This document shows, piece after piece, positions 49,500 to 57,274 of a stretch of 64,000 nucleotides of DNA. Both the position numbers and the translations under genes were made by a program. Source of the DNA: Actinomadura mexicana (GTDB lineage Bacteria; Actinomycetota; Actinomycetes; Streptosporangiales; Streptosporangiaceae). Every line of letters starts with the position of its first letter. Position 1 is the first letter of the stretch. The notes below the pieces were generated by a model. The model searched no databases and was not told where the DNA came from. It saw nothing but the letters and a program-made list of their open reading frames with translations. The DNA is taken from assembly GCF_900188105.1 (NCBI RefSeq), contig NZ_FZNP01000003.1:372001-436000 (forward strand), written 5' to 3'.

Positions 49500-50554
49500 G
49501 CCCGCGAAGGCTGCTGCTCGTCGGTGCTCTCGGCGTCGCCGCGGTGATGTTCGCGGCGCTGGTCTTCGTCCCGGTCCTGTTCGGCGCGAGCCAGTTCCTG
49601 TTCGGCGGCGGGATCGGCGGTGGCGGCGGCTGCGTGAACGTCGCCGGCGCCGGTGCGCAGCCCGCGGCGGCCGCCGACGCGAAGTCCGTCCCCGTCGACT
49701 ACCTGAGGCTGTACCAGGAGGCCGGCAAGAAGTACGGCATCCCCTGGAACGTCCTGGCAGGAGTCGGCAAGGTCGAGACCGACCACGGCAGGTCGACGAT
49801 GCCGGGGGTCTCCAGCGGGGAGAACTACGCGGGCGCGGGCGGTCCCATGCAGTTCCTGGCCGCGACGTTCAGGGCGTTCGCGGTGGATGGCGACAAGGAC
49901 GGCAAGAAGGACCGCTACGACCCGGATGACGCCGTCCCGACGGCCGCCGCCTACCTCAAGCACAACGGCGCCCCGGAGCGCATGCGCACCGCGATCTTCC
50001 AGTACAACCACTCGTGGGACTACGTGGACCTCGTCCTGGACTGGGCGAAGCGCTACGTCGGCGGCGAGTTCAAGGCCGTCCAGGCGAACGGGATCAACTG
50101 CGAGGACAACGAGCTCCCCGCCAACGTCGGCGCACTCGTCAAGACGATCATCGCGTTCGCGATGGCGCAGCGCGGCAAGCCCTACGTGTTCGGGGCGAAC
50201 GGGCCGGACGCCTACGACTGCTCCAGCCTGATCCAGGCCGCCTACCGGCAGGTCGGGCTGAACCTCCCGCGCACGACGTTCGAGCAGTGGCCGTTCGGCG
50301 TGAAGATCGCCAAGGGCAAGGAGCAGCCCGGCGACCTGGTGTTCTTCAACTCCGGCCCCGGGACGTCGGCCGACAATCCCGGCCATGTCGGGATGGTCAT
50401 CGGCGGCGGCAAGATGATCGTGGCGAGCTGCTCGGCGTGCGTGCCGGCGATCGGCGTGAAGACCTACAAGAAGGCGAACTGGATCGGGGTGACCCGCCCG
50501 CTCGCGCGGCCGGACTTCAAGAAGAAGGCGTCCGAGCTGGCCGCGCGGCAGTAG
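49496..50554 (+). CDS. Bifunctional lytic transglycosylase/NlpC-P60 endopeptidase
   Basis: The 352-aa protein has an N-terminal signal anchor (RLLLVGALGVAAVMFAALVFVPVLFGASQF), then an SLT domain (YLRLYQEAGKKYGIPWNVLAGVGKVETDHGRS, with the likely catalytic Glu in KVETDHG; GAGGPMQFLAATFRAF; AAAYLKHNGAPERMRTAIFQYNHSWDYVDLVL) and a C-terminal NlpC/P60 domain (GKPYVFGANGPDAYDCSSLIQAAYRQVGLNLPRTT with catalytic Cys, QPGDLVFFNSG, NPGHVGMVIGGGKM with catalytic His). This pairing is the hallmark of VirB1-like wall hydrolases of Gram-positive conjugation systems (as in CwlT). It would open peptidoglycan for the secretion channel. Confidence 0.93.
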   Translation: MSPRRLLLVGALGVAAVMFAALVFVPVLFGASQFLFGGGIGGGGGCVNVAGAGAQPAAAADAKSVPVDYLRLYQEAGKKYGIPWNVLAGVGKVETDHGRSTMPGVSSGENYAGAGGPMQFLAATFRAFAVDGDKDGKKDRYDPDDAVPTAAAYLKHNGAPERMRTAIFQYNHSWDYVDLVLDWAKRYVGGEFKAVQANGINCEDNELPANVGALVKTIIAFAMAQRGKPYVFGANGPDAYDCSSLIQAAYRQVGLNLPRTTFEQWPFGVKIAKGKEQPGDLVFFNSGPGTSADNPGHVGMVIGGGKMIVASCSACVPAIGVKTYKKANWIGVTRPLARPDFKKKASELAARQ

Positions 50555-50567
50555 CCGCCCGGCGGGC

Positions 50568-51071
50568 TCAGCGGAACCGGCGCCTGCCCACGACGCTCAG
50601 GATCTCGCGCAGCGCGTCGGCGGCCGCCCGGACGTCCTCCGGCGGCACCCCGGCCATGACCTCCTCGTGCGCCGTCCCCGACGCGGCCAGGGCCTGCTCG
50701 GTGACGCGCAGCCCGTCGGCGGTCAGCTGGACGAAGCGGCTGCGCGCGTCGCCGGCGTTGGCCTCGCGCTCCACGTAGCCGGCCTTCTGCAGCCGCTGCA
50801 GGACGTTGCTCGTCCCGCCCGAGGTGAGGAACGCCGACCGCGTGAGCTCGCTCGGTCTCAGCCGGTACGGCTCGCCCTCCCGGCGCAGCACGGTCAGCAC
50901 CTCGAACTCGGCGTAGGTGAGGCCGAGTTCGGCCAGCGGGCCCCGGAGGGCCTGCTGCACCAGCACGGCGACGCGCGCGGCGCGCTTGCTCAGCTCCAGC
51001 ATCGCGACGAGCGGTTCGGGCAGCCCGTCCCGCCGCCACACGTCGGCCAGGCCATCGATCTCGTCCTGCAC
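50568..51071 (-). CDS. MarR family transcriptional regulator
   Basis: The protein is 167 aa from a GTG six bases downstream of TACGCT (minus strand 51083-51078), so it is probably leaderless. The MarR fold is clear: LAELGLTYAEFEVLTVLRREGEPYRLRPSELTRSAFLTSGGTSNVLQRLQKAGYVEREANAGDARSRFVQLTADGLRVTEQAL. It is divergent from an amidohydrolase gene, with an imperfect palindrome between them at 51095-51117. Repression of the divergent gene relieved by a purine- or aromatic-like substrate is plausible. Confidence 0.92.
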   Translation of the reverse strand: MQDEIDGLADVWRRDGLPEPLVAMLELSKRAARVAVLVQQALRGPLAELGLTYAEFEVLTVLRREGEPYRLRPSELTRSAFLTSGGTSNVLQRLQKAGYVEREANAGDARSRFVQLTADGLRVTEQALAASGTAHEEVMAGVPPEDVRAAADALREILSVVGRRRFR

Positions 51072-51094
51072 GCCCCGAGCGTACTCGCTCCGAC

Positions 51095-51131
51095 AGTTGC
51101 TTTTGAGAAAGCTAACTCTTAAGCTTTTGAG
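51095..51131. promoter_or_regulatory. Candidate MarR operator between marR and amidohydrolase
   Basis: AGTTGCTTT (51095-51103), TGAG and AAAGCTAACT (51108-51117) form a dyad with one extra base in the right arm. GCTTTTGAG recurs at 51099-51107 and 51123-51131, 24 bp apart, the second copy reaching the amidohydrolase ATG. The AT-rich block stands out from its surroundings. Confidence 0.6.
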
Positions 51132-51132
51132 C

Positions 51133-52422
51133 ATGACAACGACCCTGCTGCTCACCAACGGCCTCGTCATCGACACCGATCCCGAACCGACCGTGCTGGG
51201 AACCGCCGACGTGCTCGTCGAGGACGGCCGCATCGCCGCGGTCGGCCCGGACCTGGCCGCGCCGGACGGCGCCGAGACCGTCGACGCGACCGGGCGCATC
51301 GTCATGCCGGGCTTCGTCGACACCCACCGGCACACCTGGCAGGCCGGGATCCGCGCCGCCCTGCCGGACGGCACGCTCCCCGCCTACCTGCGCCGCGTCC
51401 TCGGCGAGCTGGCGCCCCGGTACCGCCCGGACGACGTGTTCGCCGGAACGCTCGCCGGGTCCCTGGAATGCCTCGACTCCGGCATCACGACGCTGGTCGA
51501 CTGGTCGCACATCCAGCTCAGCCCGGATCACACCGAGGCGAACATCGCGGCGCTGCGGGCCGCCGGCATCAGGGCGGTGTTCGGGTACTGCTACGGCGGC
51601 GGCGGCGACCTCGGTGCGCTCGCCGCCGAGACCCGCCGCGTCCACCGCGAGCACTTCGCCGCCTCCGGCGGCCCGGTCACGATGGCGATGGCGGCGCTCG
51701 GCCCCGAGATCGCGGGCGACGAGCGCGCCCTCGCCGAGTGGCGCACGGCCCGCGACCTCGGGCTGCCGGTCACCGCGCACATGGGCGGCCACGGCGCCGA
51801 GAGCGCCGCGCGCGGCCTGGCGTTCCTCGACGCCCACGGGCTGACGGACCACCCGGCCACGTACGTGCACGCCAACTTCTACAGCGACGAGGACCTGAAG
51901 CGGATCGCCGGAAGCGGCGGGACGGTCTCCGTCGCTCCCGCGATCGAGGCCGCACTGGACATCGGCGCCCCGCCCACCGGACGTGCTCGCGGCGCGGGCG
52001 CCCCGACCGGGCTCGGTGCCGACACGGTCGCCTCCGGCCCCGGCGACATGTTCAGCATCATGCGCGCCGCCTACGTCCTCGAACGGGGACGCCCGGACGG
52101 CGCCGGCCGTGGCTTCACCACCGCCGACGTCCTGCGGACGGCCACGATCGAGGGCGCCGAGGTCGCGGGGCTCGCGGACGCCACCGGATCGCTGACCCCG
52201 GGCAAGCAGGCCGACCTCCTCGTCCTGCGCACCGACACCTTCGGCCTCGCGGCGGCCCACGACCCCATCGCGGCCGTGGTCCTGGCGGCGGACACCCGCA
52301 ACGTCGACACCGTCCTGGTCGGCGGGCGGGTGGTCAAGCGCGGGGGAGTGCTGCAGGGCCACGACGTCCCCGCCCTCCTGGCGTCCCTGGCGGACTCCGC
52401 CGCGCACGTGACGGCGGCCTGA
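51133..52422 (+). CDS. Amidohydrolase (cytosine/guanine deaminase-like, ATZ/TRZ family)
   Basis: The 429-aa protein has a small beta-sandwich start (LLLTNGLVIDTDPEP...VLVEDGRIAAVG) and a TIM-barrel metal site: MPGFVDTHRHTWQAG (HxH), VTAHMGGHG (third His), YVHANFYSDEDLKRIAGSGGTVSVAPAIE (fourth His) and a C-terminal GSLTPGKQADLLVLRTD. It resembles 8-oxoguanine/guanine deaminase-type enzymes; the aspartate normally in the SDxG position is in an altered region (GADTVASGPGDMF). The substrate is unknown. Control by the divergent MarR is likely. Confidence 0.88.
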   Translation: MTTTLLLTNGLVIDTDPEPTVLGTADVLVEDGRIAAVGPDLAAPDGAETVDATGRIVMPGFVDTHRHTWQAGIRAALPDGTLPAYLRRVLGELAPRYRPDDVFAGTLAGSLECLDSGITTLVDWSHIQLSPDHTEANIAALRAAGIRAVFGYCYGGGGDLGALAAETRRVHREHFAASGGPVTMAMAALGPEIAGDERALAEWRTARDLGLPVTAHMGGHGAESAARGLAFLDAHGLTDHPATYVHANFYSDEDLKRIAGSGGTVSVAPAIEAALDIGAPPTGRARGAGAPTGLGADTVASGPGDMFSIMRAAYVLERGRPDGAGRGFTTADVLRTATIEGAEVAGLADATGSLTPGKQADLLVLRTDTFGLAAAHDPIAAVVLAADTRNVDTVLVGGRVVKRGGVLQGHDVPALLASLADSAAHVTAA

Positions 52423-52451
52423 ACCGGCGGGAATCGTCGGCCGCGCGTGGC

Positions 52452-53234
52452 ATGCTGATCGGCGTGGAGTCCGAGATAACGATCCGCGTCGCCGACGAGC
52501 TGCTGATGTTCCTGCCCGCCACCCGGCGGGAGTCCCCGGCGCGGGTGCCCTACGACGGCACCTCGACGCTGGGGCACCTCGTGGAGTCGCTGGGCGTGCC
52601 GCTGCCCGAGGCCGGCCCGATGACCGCCGACGGCGAGCCCGCCGGGCCCGCCACCCGGCCGGACGCCGGGGCCGAGGTCCGCGTGGCGGCGGTGCCGCGC
52701 CCCCAGCCCGTGCCGCTGGACCCGGGCCAGGTCGCCCCCCGCTTCCTCCTGGACGTGCACCTCGGCACGCTGGCCCGGCGCCTGCGCCTGCTCGGTCTCG
52801 ACACCGCCTACCACAACGACATGGACGACCCGGCGCTCGTCGTCCAGGCCAACGAGGAGCGCCGCGTCCTGCTCACCCAGGACCGCGGCCTCCTGCGCCG
52901 CCGCGCGCTGTGGTTCGGCGCCTACGTCCGCGGCTCCCGCCCGGACGACCAGCTCCGCGACCTGCTCGACCGCTTCGCGCCCGTGCTGCGGCCGTGGACG
53001 CGCTGCACCGCCTGCAACGGCGAGCTCGTCCCCGTCGACAAGCAGGAGATCGAGCGCGAGCTGCGGGCGGGCACGCGCCGCAGCTACGACGTCTACGGCC
53101 GCTGCGCCGGGTGCGGGCAGGTGTACTGGCGCGGGGCGCACGGCGACCACCTGGAGGAGATCGTCCGCGACGCGACGCGTCTGGTCGACTCCCTCCGGGG
53201 GAACGGAACCGGACGGACCGGCGCCGCGGTCTGA
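52452..53234 (+). CDS. Mut7-C RNase domain protein with ubiquitin-like N-terminus
   Basis: The 260-aa protein has an N-terminal ~90-residue Mut7-C ubiquitin-like domain (ITIRVADELLMFLP...GTSTLGHLVESLGVPLPEAG) followed by the Mut7-C PIN-fold RNase (PRFLLDVHLGTLARRLRLLGLDTAYHNDMDDPALVVQANEERRVLLTQDRGLLRR, with conserved Asp residues). A zinc ribbon follows (CTACNGELV and CAGCGQVYWRGAH). The start may be the ATG at 52452 or a GTG four codons on. Similar stand-alone proteins occur widely in actinobacteria; they are predicted RNases with no established target. Confidence 0.9.
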   Translation: MLIGVESEITIRVADELLMFLPATRRESPARVPYDGTSTLGHLVESLGVPLPEAGPMTADGEPAGPATRPDAGAEVRVAAVPRPQPVPLDPGQVAPRFLLDVHLGTLARRLRLLGLDTAYHNDMDDPALVVQANEERRVLLTQDRGLLRRRALWFGAYVRGSRPDDQLRDLLDRFAPVLRPWTRCTACNGELVPVDKQEIERELRAGTRRSYDVYGRCAGCGQVYWRGAHGDHLEEIVRDATRLVDSLRGNGTGRTGAAV

Positions 53235-53271
53235 CCACGGACACGGAGAGGAGCTGGTCGCGATCGATCTC

Positions 53272-53649
53272 GTGGTGGTGGGGGCGGCGATCCTCGCGGA
53301 CGGGCGGCTGCTGGCCGCCCAGCGCGCCGAGCCGCCGCACATGGCGGGCGGCTGGGAGCTGCCCGGCGGAAAGGTCGACCCCGGGGAGTCGGACGAGGAC
53401 GCCCTGGTGCGCGAGTGCCACGAGGAACTGGCCGTGAAGGTCCGCCTCGTCCGCCGCGTCGGCGGCGACTGGCGCCTGAGCGAGCGCGCCGTCCTCCGCG
53501 TCTGGACGGCCGAGCTGGCAGAAGGCGAGCCCCAGGCCCTGGAGCACCTGCAACTCCGCTGGCTCACCCCGTCCGAGCTCTACACGGTCACCTGGCTCCC
53601 CGGCGACCGCCCCGTAATAGACCACCTAGCCGCCCAAGTCCTGACCTAG
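53272..53649 (+). CDS. Nudix hydrolase (MutT-like)
   Basis: This protein of about 125 aa has the Nudix box GGKVDPGESDEDALVRECHEELAV, matching Gx5Ex7REUxEExGU except Ala for the last Gly. Flanking MutT features are AAQRAEPPHMAGGWELPGG and LRWLTPSELYTVTWLPGDRPVID. It likely cleans oxidised or non-canonical nucleotides. The start is uncertain: three GTGs follow at 53272-53280 and the best ribosome site (GGAGAGGAG, 53246-53254) lies rather far upstream. Confidence 0.88.
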   Translation: MVVGAAILADGRLLAAQRAEPPHMAGGWELPGGKVDPGESDEDALVRECHEELAVKVRLVRRVGGDWRLSERAVLRVWTAELAEGEPQALEHLQLRWLTPSELYTVTWLPGDRPVIDHLAAQVLT

Positions 53650-54033
53650 CCACCCCCCGGCGCACCCCCCAACGGCGCCGCCCGGGCCGACTCAGGGCCG
53701 ACGTGGGAGCACCCCCCCGAACACGCCGTCCCGGAGCACCGGGAACGCGCCGCCCGTGCCGACCAGGGCCGACCAGGGCCGACTTTGCCATACCGGACCT
53801 TCGCGTAAGAAGAGGAGGCGGGAGTGGCGCCCCCTGAAGGACTCTCCGTTGAGATTCTCGGACGATCCGCCTTGCCAGTGTCATCAAGTTCCCGCTTGAC
53901 CTCTGGCCGGGCGTGAGGTCGATCGTCTCCGTCGCCGAATGCAGGCATGCTGGAGGAAAGGCGGGGTACCGAACGGGGTCCGGCTCGCCGTGCTGTCCGC
54001 GCGGCGAGCCGGACCGGGCTGTCGGGCGGCTGA
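53650..54033 (+). other. Intergenic region with short repeats and a minus-strand terminator
   Basis: No gene is evident in this 384-bp stretch. It contains three direct copies of a GCCGACCAGG unit near 53757-53783. A segment at ~53706-53760 (CACCCCCCCGAACACGCC, then CCCGGAGCACC and AACGCGCCG) reappears in similar form at ~55957-56015 on the far side of the monooxygenase/TetR pair. The hairpin at 53978-54014 is listed separately. Confidence 0.5.
53978..54014 (-). terminator. Terminator of the FAD monooxygenase gene
   Basis: GTCCGGCTCGCC (53978-53989) and GGCGAGCCGGAC (54003-54014) pair over 12 bp with a 13-nt loop, 20 bp beyond the monooxygenase stop on the minus strand. Confidence 0.75.
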
Positions 54034-55173
54034 TCAGGTCGCCGCGAACATCTGGGCCGCCAGGCGCCGCGAGTTGTCGATGGCCGCGAAACCACGCGGC
54101 AGCATGATCGCCTGGTAAGCCGCAACCGCTTCGACCAAAGATTTCCCGCCTCGTGCGGCGGAAAGGATCTCGTCCGCCAGGGTGGCGGCGTCGGCCAGCG
54201 CGGTGTTGGCGCCGGCCCCCGCAGTGGGTGGCATGGTGTGGACCGCGTCGCCGAGCAGGGTGATCGGGCCCGGCGCCCACGCCGGTAGCCGTTCGCTGAT
54301 CCGGAACGTGATCGGGAAAAACGATTCGATGTCGGCGCGGGCGTAGATCTCGCGAACAGCCGGATGCCAGTCGGCGACGGTGTCCGTCGATAGTCTCCAC
54401 AGTTCTTCCGACGACATGCGAAACAGTTTCTCGTCCGAGACGCCGAGATGATCCGGGGTCGCGACGAGGGTGACCATCAGATAGTCCTGCGGCCCATCCA
54501 CGGGCGTGCGGAACCGGACGGTACCAAACCCGGCGCCGCACGTGCTGCCGCCCGAAACCCAGCACAGACCACGCTCGAATTCCTCGGGAGACAGCGGCCC
54601 GGTGAGGGGCATCCGGCCGTACAGACACCGCAGACCGAAGTCGTGCAGCACCGCTTCGGGGAGCAGCAGGCGCCGGATGGCCGACCCGGCGCCGTCCGCG
54701 CCGACCAGCAGACTCCCCTCGTCGCTGCCGCCTTCGGCGAACTCGACCCGCACCCGTCCTGAGCCGGTCACCTGATAGCCGGACACCGTGCGCCCGAACC
54801 GGACGACGTCCTCCAGGCCGGTGAGCAGGCCCTGGCGGAAGGTGTTGCGGTCGACGGCGGTGAGCTGGTCGGCGGGAATGTCGGGGAAGTGCTGCGTGAA
54901 CACCTGCCGTAGCCCGGTGGTGAAGGTCGTCACCAGATCGCCGTTGCGGCCGCTGGTGCGGCGCAACTCTGCCAGCACGTCCGGCGGGACGCAGTCGGCC
55001 AGCGCCGCGTTGCCGGTCGGGTCGATGTGGATCCGGTAGCCCTGGTTCCTGGTGAGGGGTGTCGGGTCCTGCTCGTAGACGACGACATCGAGCCCGGCGT
55101 GGTGCAGCGCCTGCGCGAGCGCCAGGCCGCCGACCCCGCCACCGGCGACGAGAATCCTTGTGCTTTCCGGCAT
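54034..55173 (-). CDS. FAD-dependent aromatic-type monooxygenase
   Basis: The protein is 379 aa from the ATG at 55173, with AAGGGGAG five bases upstream. It has the Rossmann FAD motif ILVAGGGVGGLALAQALHHAGLDVVVYEQD, the DG motif region LLVGADGAGSAIRRLL and the GD motif GPITLLGDAVHTMPPTAGAGANTALADAATLA. This is the class A flavin monooxygenase (PHBH/UbiH-like, tetracycline-destructase-like) family, which hydroxylates aromatic or polyketide compounds. Codon use is slightly less GC3-extreme than in neighbours. It is divergent from a TetR gene over a nested palindrome, suggesting induction by its substrate. Confidence 0.9.
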   Translation of the reverse strand: MPESTRILVAGGGVGGLALAQALHHAGLDVVVYEQDPTPLTRNQGYRIHIDPTGNAALADCVPPDVLAELRRTSGRNGDLVTTFTTGLRQVFTQHFPDIPADQLTAVDRNTFRQGLLTGLEDVVRFGRTVSGYQVTGSGRVRVEFAEGGSDEGSLLVGADGAGSAIRRLLLPEAVLHDFGLRCLYGRMPLTGPLSPEEFERGLCWVSGGSTCGAGFGTVRFRTPVDGPQDYLMVTLVATPDHLGVSDEKLFRMSSEELWRLSTDTVADWHPAVREIYARADIESFFPITFRISERLPAWAPGPITLLGDAVHTMPPTAGAGANTALADAATLADEILSAARGGKSLVEAVAAYQAIMLPRGFAAIDNSRRLAAQMFAAT

Positions 55174-55228
55174 TTCACTCCCCTTGTTGACTTCGATGCC
55201 CCAATGGTGTGCCCGAAAAGCGACGCTG

Positions 55229-55265
55229 TCAAGCGTTCGTTTGATACATTCAAATAGAAGCTTGA
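55229..55265. promoter_or_regulatory. Nested palindrome, candidate TetR operator
   Basis: TTTGA-TACAT-TCAAA (55240-55254) is a perfect inverted repeat. TCAAGC (55229-55234) and GCTTGA (55260-55265) form an outer repeat with the same centre at 55247. The whole 37-bp element is AT-rich and lies between the divergent monooxygenase and TetR starts, 17 bp before the TetR ATG. Confidence 0.8.
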
Positions 55266-55282
55266 TAGAACCAGGTGAAGGT

Positions 55283-55909
55283 ATGATCGCGTGCATGTCC
55301 GCGTCGAAACCCCGAAGGTCCCCCAAGCCGCAGGAGCGGCAGCGCGATCCCGAACGCACCCGCGCGCTGATCCTGGACGCCGCGATGGCCGAGTTCGGCG
55401 CGCATGGCTACGCGGGTGCCCGGATCAGCGCCATCGCCGCCCGCGCCGGGGTGAACGTGCAGCTGATCTCGTACTACTTCGACGGTAAGGAGGGCCTGTA
55501 CCAAGCCATTTCGCAGCAGTGGCGGCAACGGCAGGGCGAGCTGACGCCTGCGGGCACGCCGTTGCCGGAGCAGCTACGTCGCTTTGCGCTTGAGGCCTTG
55601 CGCAACCCGGACGGGGTCCGGCTGCTGGCCTGGAACGGGCTCGAATACACCGGATCCGACGCGAACCCGTCGACCGGCATGTTCGCCGAAACCATCGACG
55701 AGCTGCGGAATCTGCAAGATGCCGGTGAACTGCCCGCCGATCTCGATCCGGCCTGCCTGGTCGTCATGCTGATGGCGATGACCATGGCGCCCACCACGCT
55801 GCCGCACATCATCGAGGGCACTTGCGGCGTCGACCCGCGCTCGCCCGAATTCCTCGACCGATTCGCCGGCCAGGTAGCTGTCCTGGCCAGGCACCTCGGG
55901 CTCGGCTGA
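55283..55909 (+). CDS. TetR family transcriptional regulator
   Basis: The 208-aa protein has a basic tail then the TetR helix-turn-helix (RTRALILDAAMAEFGAHGYAGARISAIAARAGVNVQLISYYFDGKEGLYQAI). The C-terminal domain includes LLAWNGLEYTGSD and PTTLPHIIEGTCGVDPRSPEFLDRFAGQVAVLARHLG, like the C-terminal domain of AcrR-type regulators. AGGTGA precedes the ATG at 55283; an ATG four codons later is an alternative. It probably represses itself and the divergent monooxygenase through the palindrome at 55229-55265. Confidence 0.92.
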   Translation: MIACMSASKPRRSPKPQERQRDPERTRALILDAAMAEFGAHGYAGARISAIAARAGVNVQLISYYFDGKEGLYQAISQQWRQRQGELTPAGTPLPEQLRRFALEALRNPDGVRLLAWNGLEYTGSDANPSTGMFAETIDELRNLQDAGELPADLDPACLVVMLMAMTMAPTTLPHIIEGTCGVDPRSPEFLDRFAGQVAVLARHLGLG

Positions 55910-56164
55910 ACAGCAGGGCCCGCTTCGAGCCACGGCCGAATGGCTTGTGAGAGCCCCCCGAGCACGCCGCCCCGCGCCGCCCGAGGCCGCCCCGGAGCAC
56001 CCCAGCGAACGCGCCGACCTCAGCCACCGCCGCGACCCCGCGACGACCTGGGGGCCGCGATCGCGTCCGAAGGCAGATTCGAGCGAAGCAAGAATCTGAT
56101 CGCGCAGCGAGCCGCCAGGCGAGCCGGAGCGATGCCGGCGATCGCCAGCAGTGCCCGACGATGG

Positions 56165-56234
56165 AGGGCCCCCGGGCCCGAAGGAGGAGGGCACTGCAAT
56201 AGACACAGCAGGGCCCCCGGGCCCGAAGGAGGAG
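56165..56234. repeat. Two exact 25-bp direct repeats, 45 bp apart
   Basis: The 25-mer beginning AGGGCCCCCGGGCCCG and ending AAGGAGGAG occurs at 56165-56189 and 56210-56234, with the second copy 8 bp from the stop of the convergent NlpC/P60 gene. Each copy contains a self-complementary GGGCCCCCGGGCCC block. A further short dyad, AGATTC/GAATCT, lies at 56075-56097. The 330 bp from 55910 to 56241 holds no credible gene. Confidence 0.8.
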
Positions 56235-56241
56235 AAAAAAG

Positions 56242-57258
56242 CTAAGAGATGCGATTCGCTCCGGCGAAGTCGGAGCGGTCGGAGAGTTTTGAGATCTTGA
56301 CCACGTCGCCGGTCTGGGGGGCGTGGAGGTACTTGCCGTCGCCCAGGTAGATGCCCATGTGGTGCAGGTTGCCGCCGAAGTACACGAGGTCGCCGGAGCG
56401 GAGCGCGCCGCGCGAGACCTTCGTTCCCATGGCGAACAGGTCGCCGGTGTAGTGCGGGAGGCCCGGCCTGCCGACCTGGCCGTAGGCCCAGACGACGAGG
56501 CCGGAGCAGTCGAAGCTGCTCGGTCCGGCGGCGGCCCACACGTACGGGGAGCCGAGCTTGGTGAGGGCCTTGCGGGCCATCTTCGCGGGCAGGCCGGAGC
56601 CCTTCACGGTGGCGCTGAGGCCGGTGCGCGGGTCGCTCGCGTGGGTGGTGGTCAGCTTGTCGAGGCGCTTCATCACCTCGGAGACCTTGGACTTGGCGGC
56701 CTCGCGCGCCTTCTTGGCGTCGTCCCAGGCCTTCTTGACCTGCTCGGTCTTCGCCTTCGCGGTGCGCTCCGCGGCGCCGGCCTGGTCGATCTGCTTCTTC
56801 AGGGCCAGGACGGCGGTGGCCTGGCTCTGCGCGAGGTAGGCGCGGTCGGACAGGCCCTCGGGGGAGGCGCCGGAGCCGAAGAGGACGTCGGGGCTGCCGG
56901 CCATGTAGTTGGCGGCGGCCAGGCTGCCGAGCCGCCGGCGGGCGGGCTCGGCGAGGGCGCGCAGCCGCTCGGCCTCCTTGGTGGCGTCCTGCTCGGCCTT
57001 GCGGGCCTTGGTGAACTCCACGCGGGCCTTGTTGAACTTCTCCGTGAGGATCTCGGCCTCTTCGTTCAGCGCGTCGAGGCTCTTGCGCAGGCCCTTCTCC
57101 GTCGTCGGCGTGGGGCTCGGAGCCGACGGCGCGGAGGCGGGCCGGAACGGCTGCGCGGCGTGGGCGAGGTCCGGCGCGGTGGCGCCGAGGCCGATCAGGA
57201 GCAGGGTTGCGGTGGCGGTGGGCAGGACGCGACGCCGCCGGTGGGAATCCGGAGCCAA
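56242..57258 (-). CDS. Secreted NlpC/P60 (C40) peptidoglycan endopeptidase, RipA-like
   Basis: The 338-aa protein begins at a TTG with GGAGAGGAG nine bases upstream. A signal peptide (VLPTATATLLLIGLG.. ending near DLAHA) is followed by a long coiled-coil region (residues ~50-200, EKGLRKSLDALNEEAEILTEKFNKARVEFTKARKAEQDA). The catalytic domain has GSPYVWAAAGPSSFDCSGLVVWAYGQVG (Cys), RSGDLVYFGGNLHHMGIYLGDGKYLHAPQTGDVV (His and third His). This is the architecture of RipA/PcsB-like separation hydrolases. Expression is under a c-di-AMP riboswitch in the leader (57275-57390). Confidence 0.94.
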   Translation of the reverse strand: MAPDSHRRRRVLPTATATLLLIGLGATAPDLAHAAQPFRPASAPSAPSPTPTTEKGLRKSLDALNEEAEILTEKFNKARVEFTKARKAEQDATKEAERLRALAEPARRRLGSLAAANYMAGSPDVLFGSGASPEGLSDRAYLAQSQATAVLALKKQIDQAGAAERTAKAKTEQVKKAWDDAKKAREAAKSKVSEVMKRLDKLTTTHASDPRTGLSATVKGSGLPAKMARKALTKLGSPYVWAAAGPSSFDCSGLVVWAYGQVGRPGLPHYTGDLFAMGTKVSRGALRSGDLVYFGGNLHHMGIYLGDGKYLHAPQTGDVVKISKLSDRSDFAGANRIS

Positions 57259-57274
57259 ACCGGTGTTCTCCTCT

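Noticed and set aside
39591..50554. Complete integrative conjugative element
   Set aside because: No integrase, excisionase, relaxase, replication gene, tRNA target or flanking direct repeats were found in the window.
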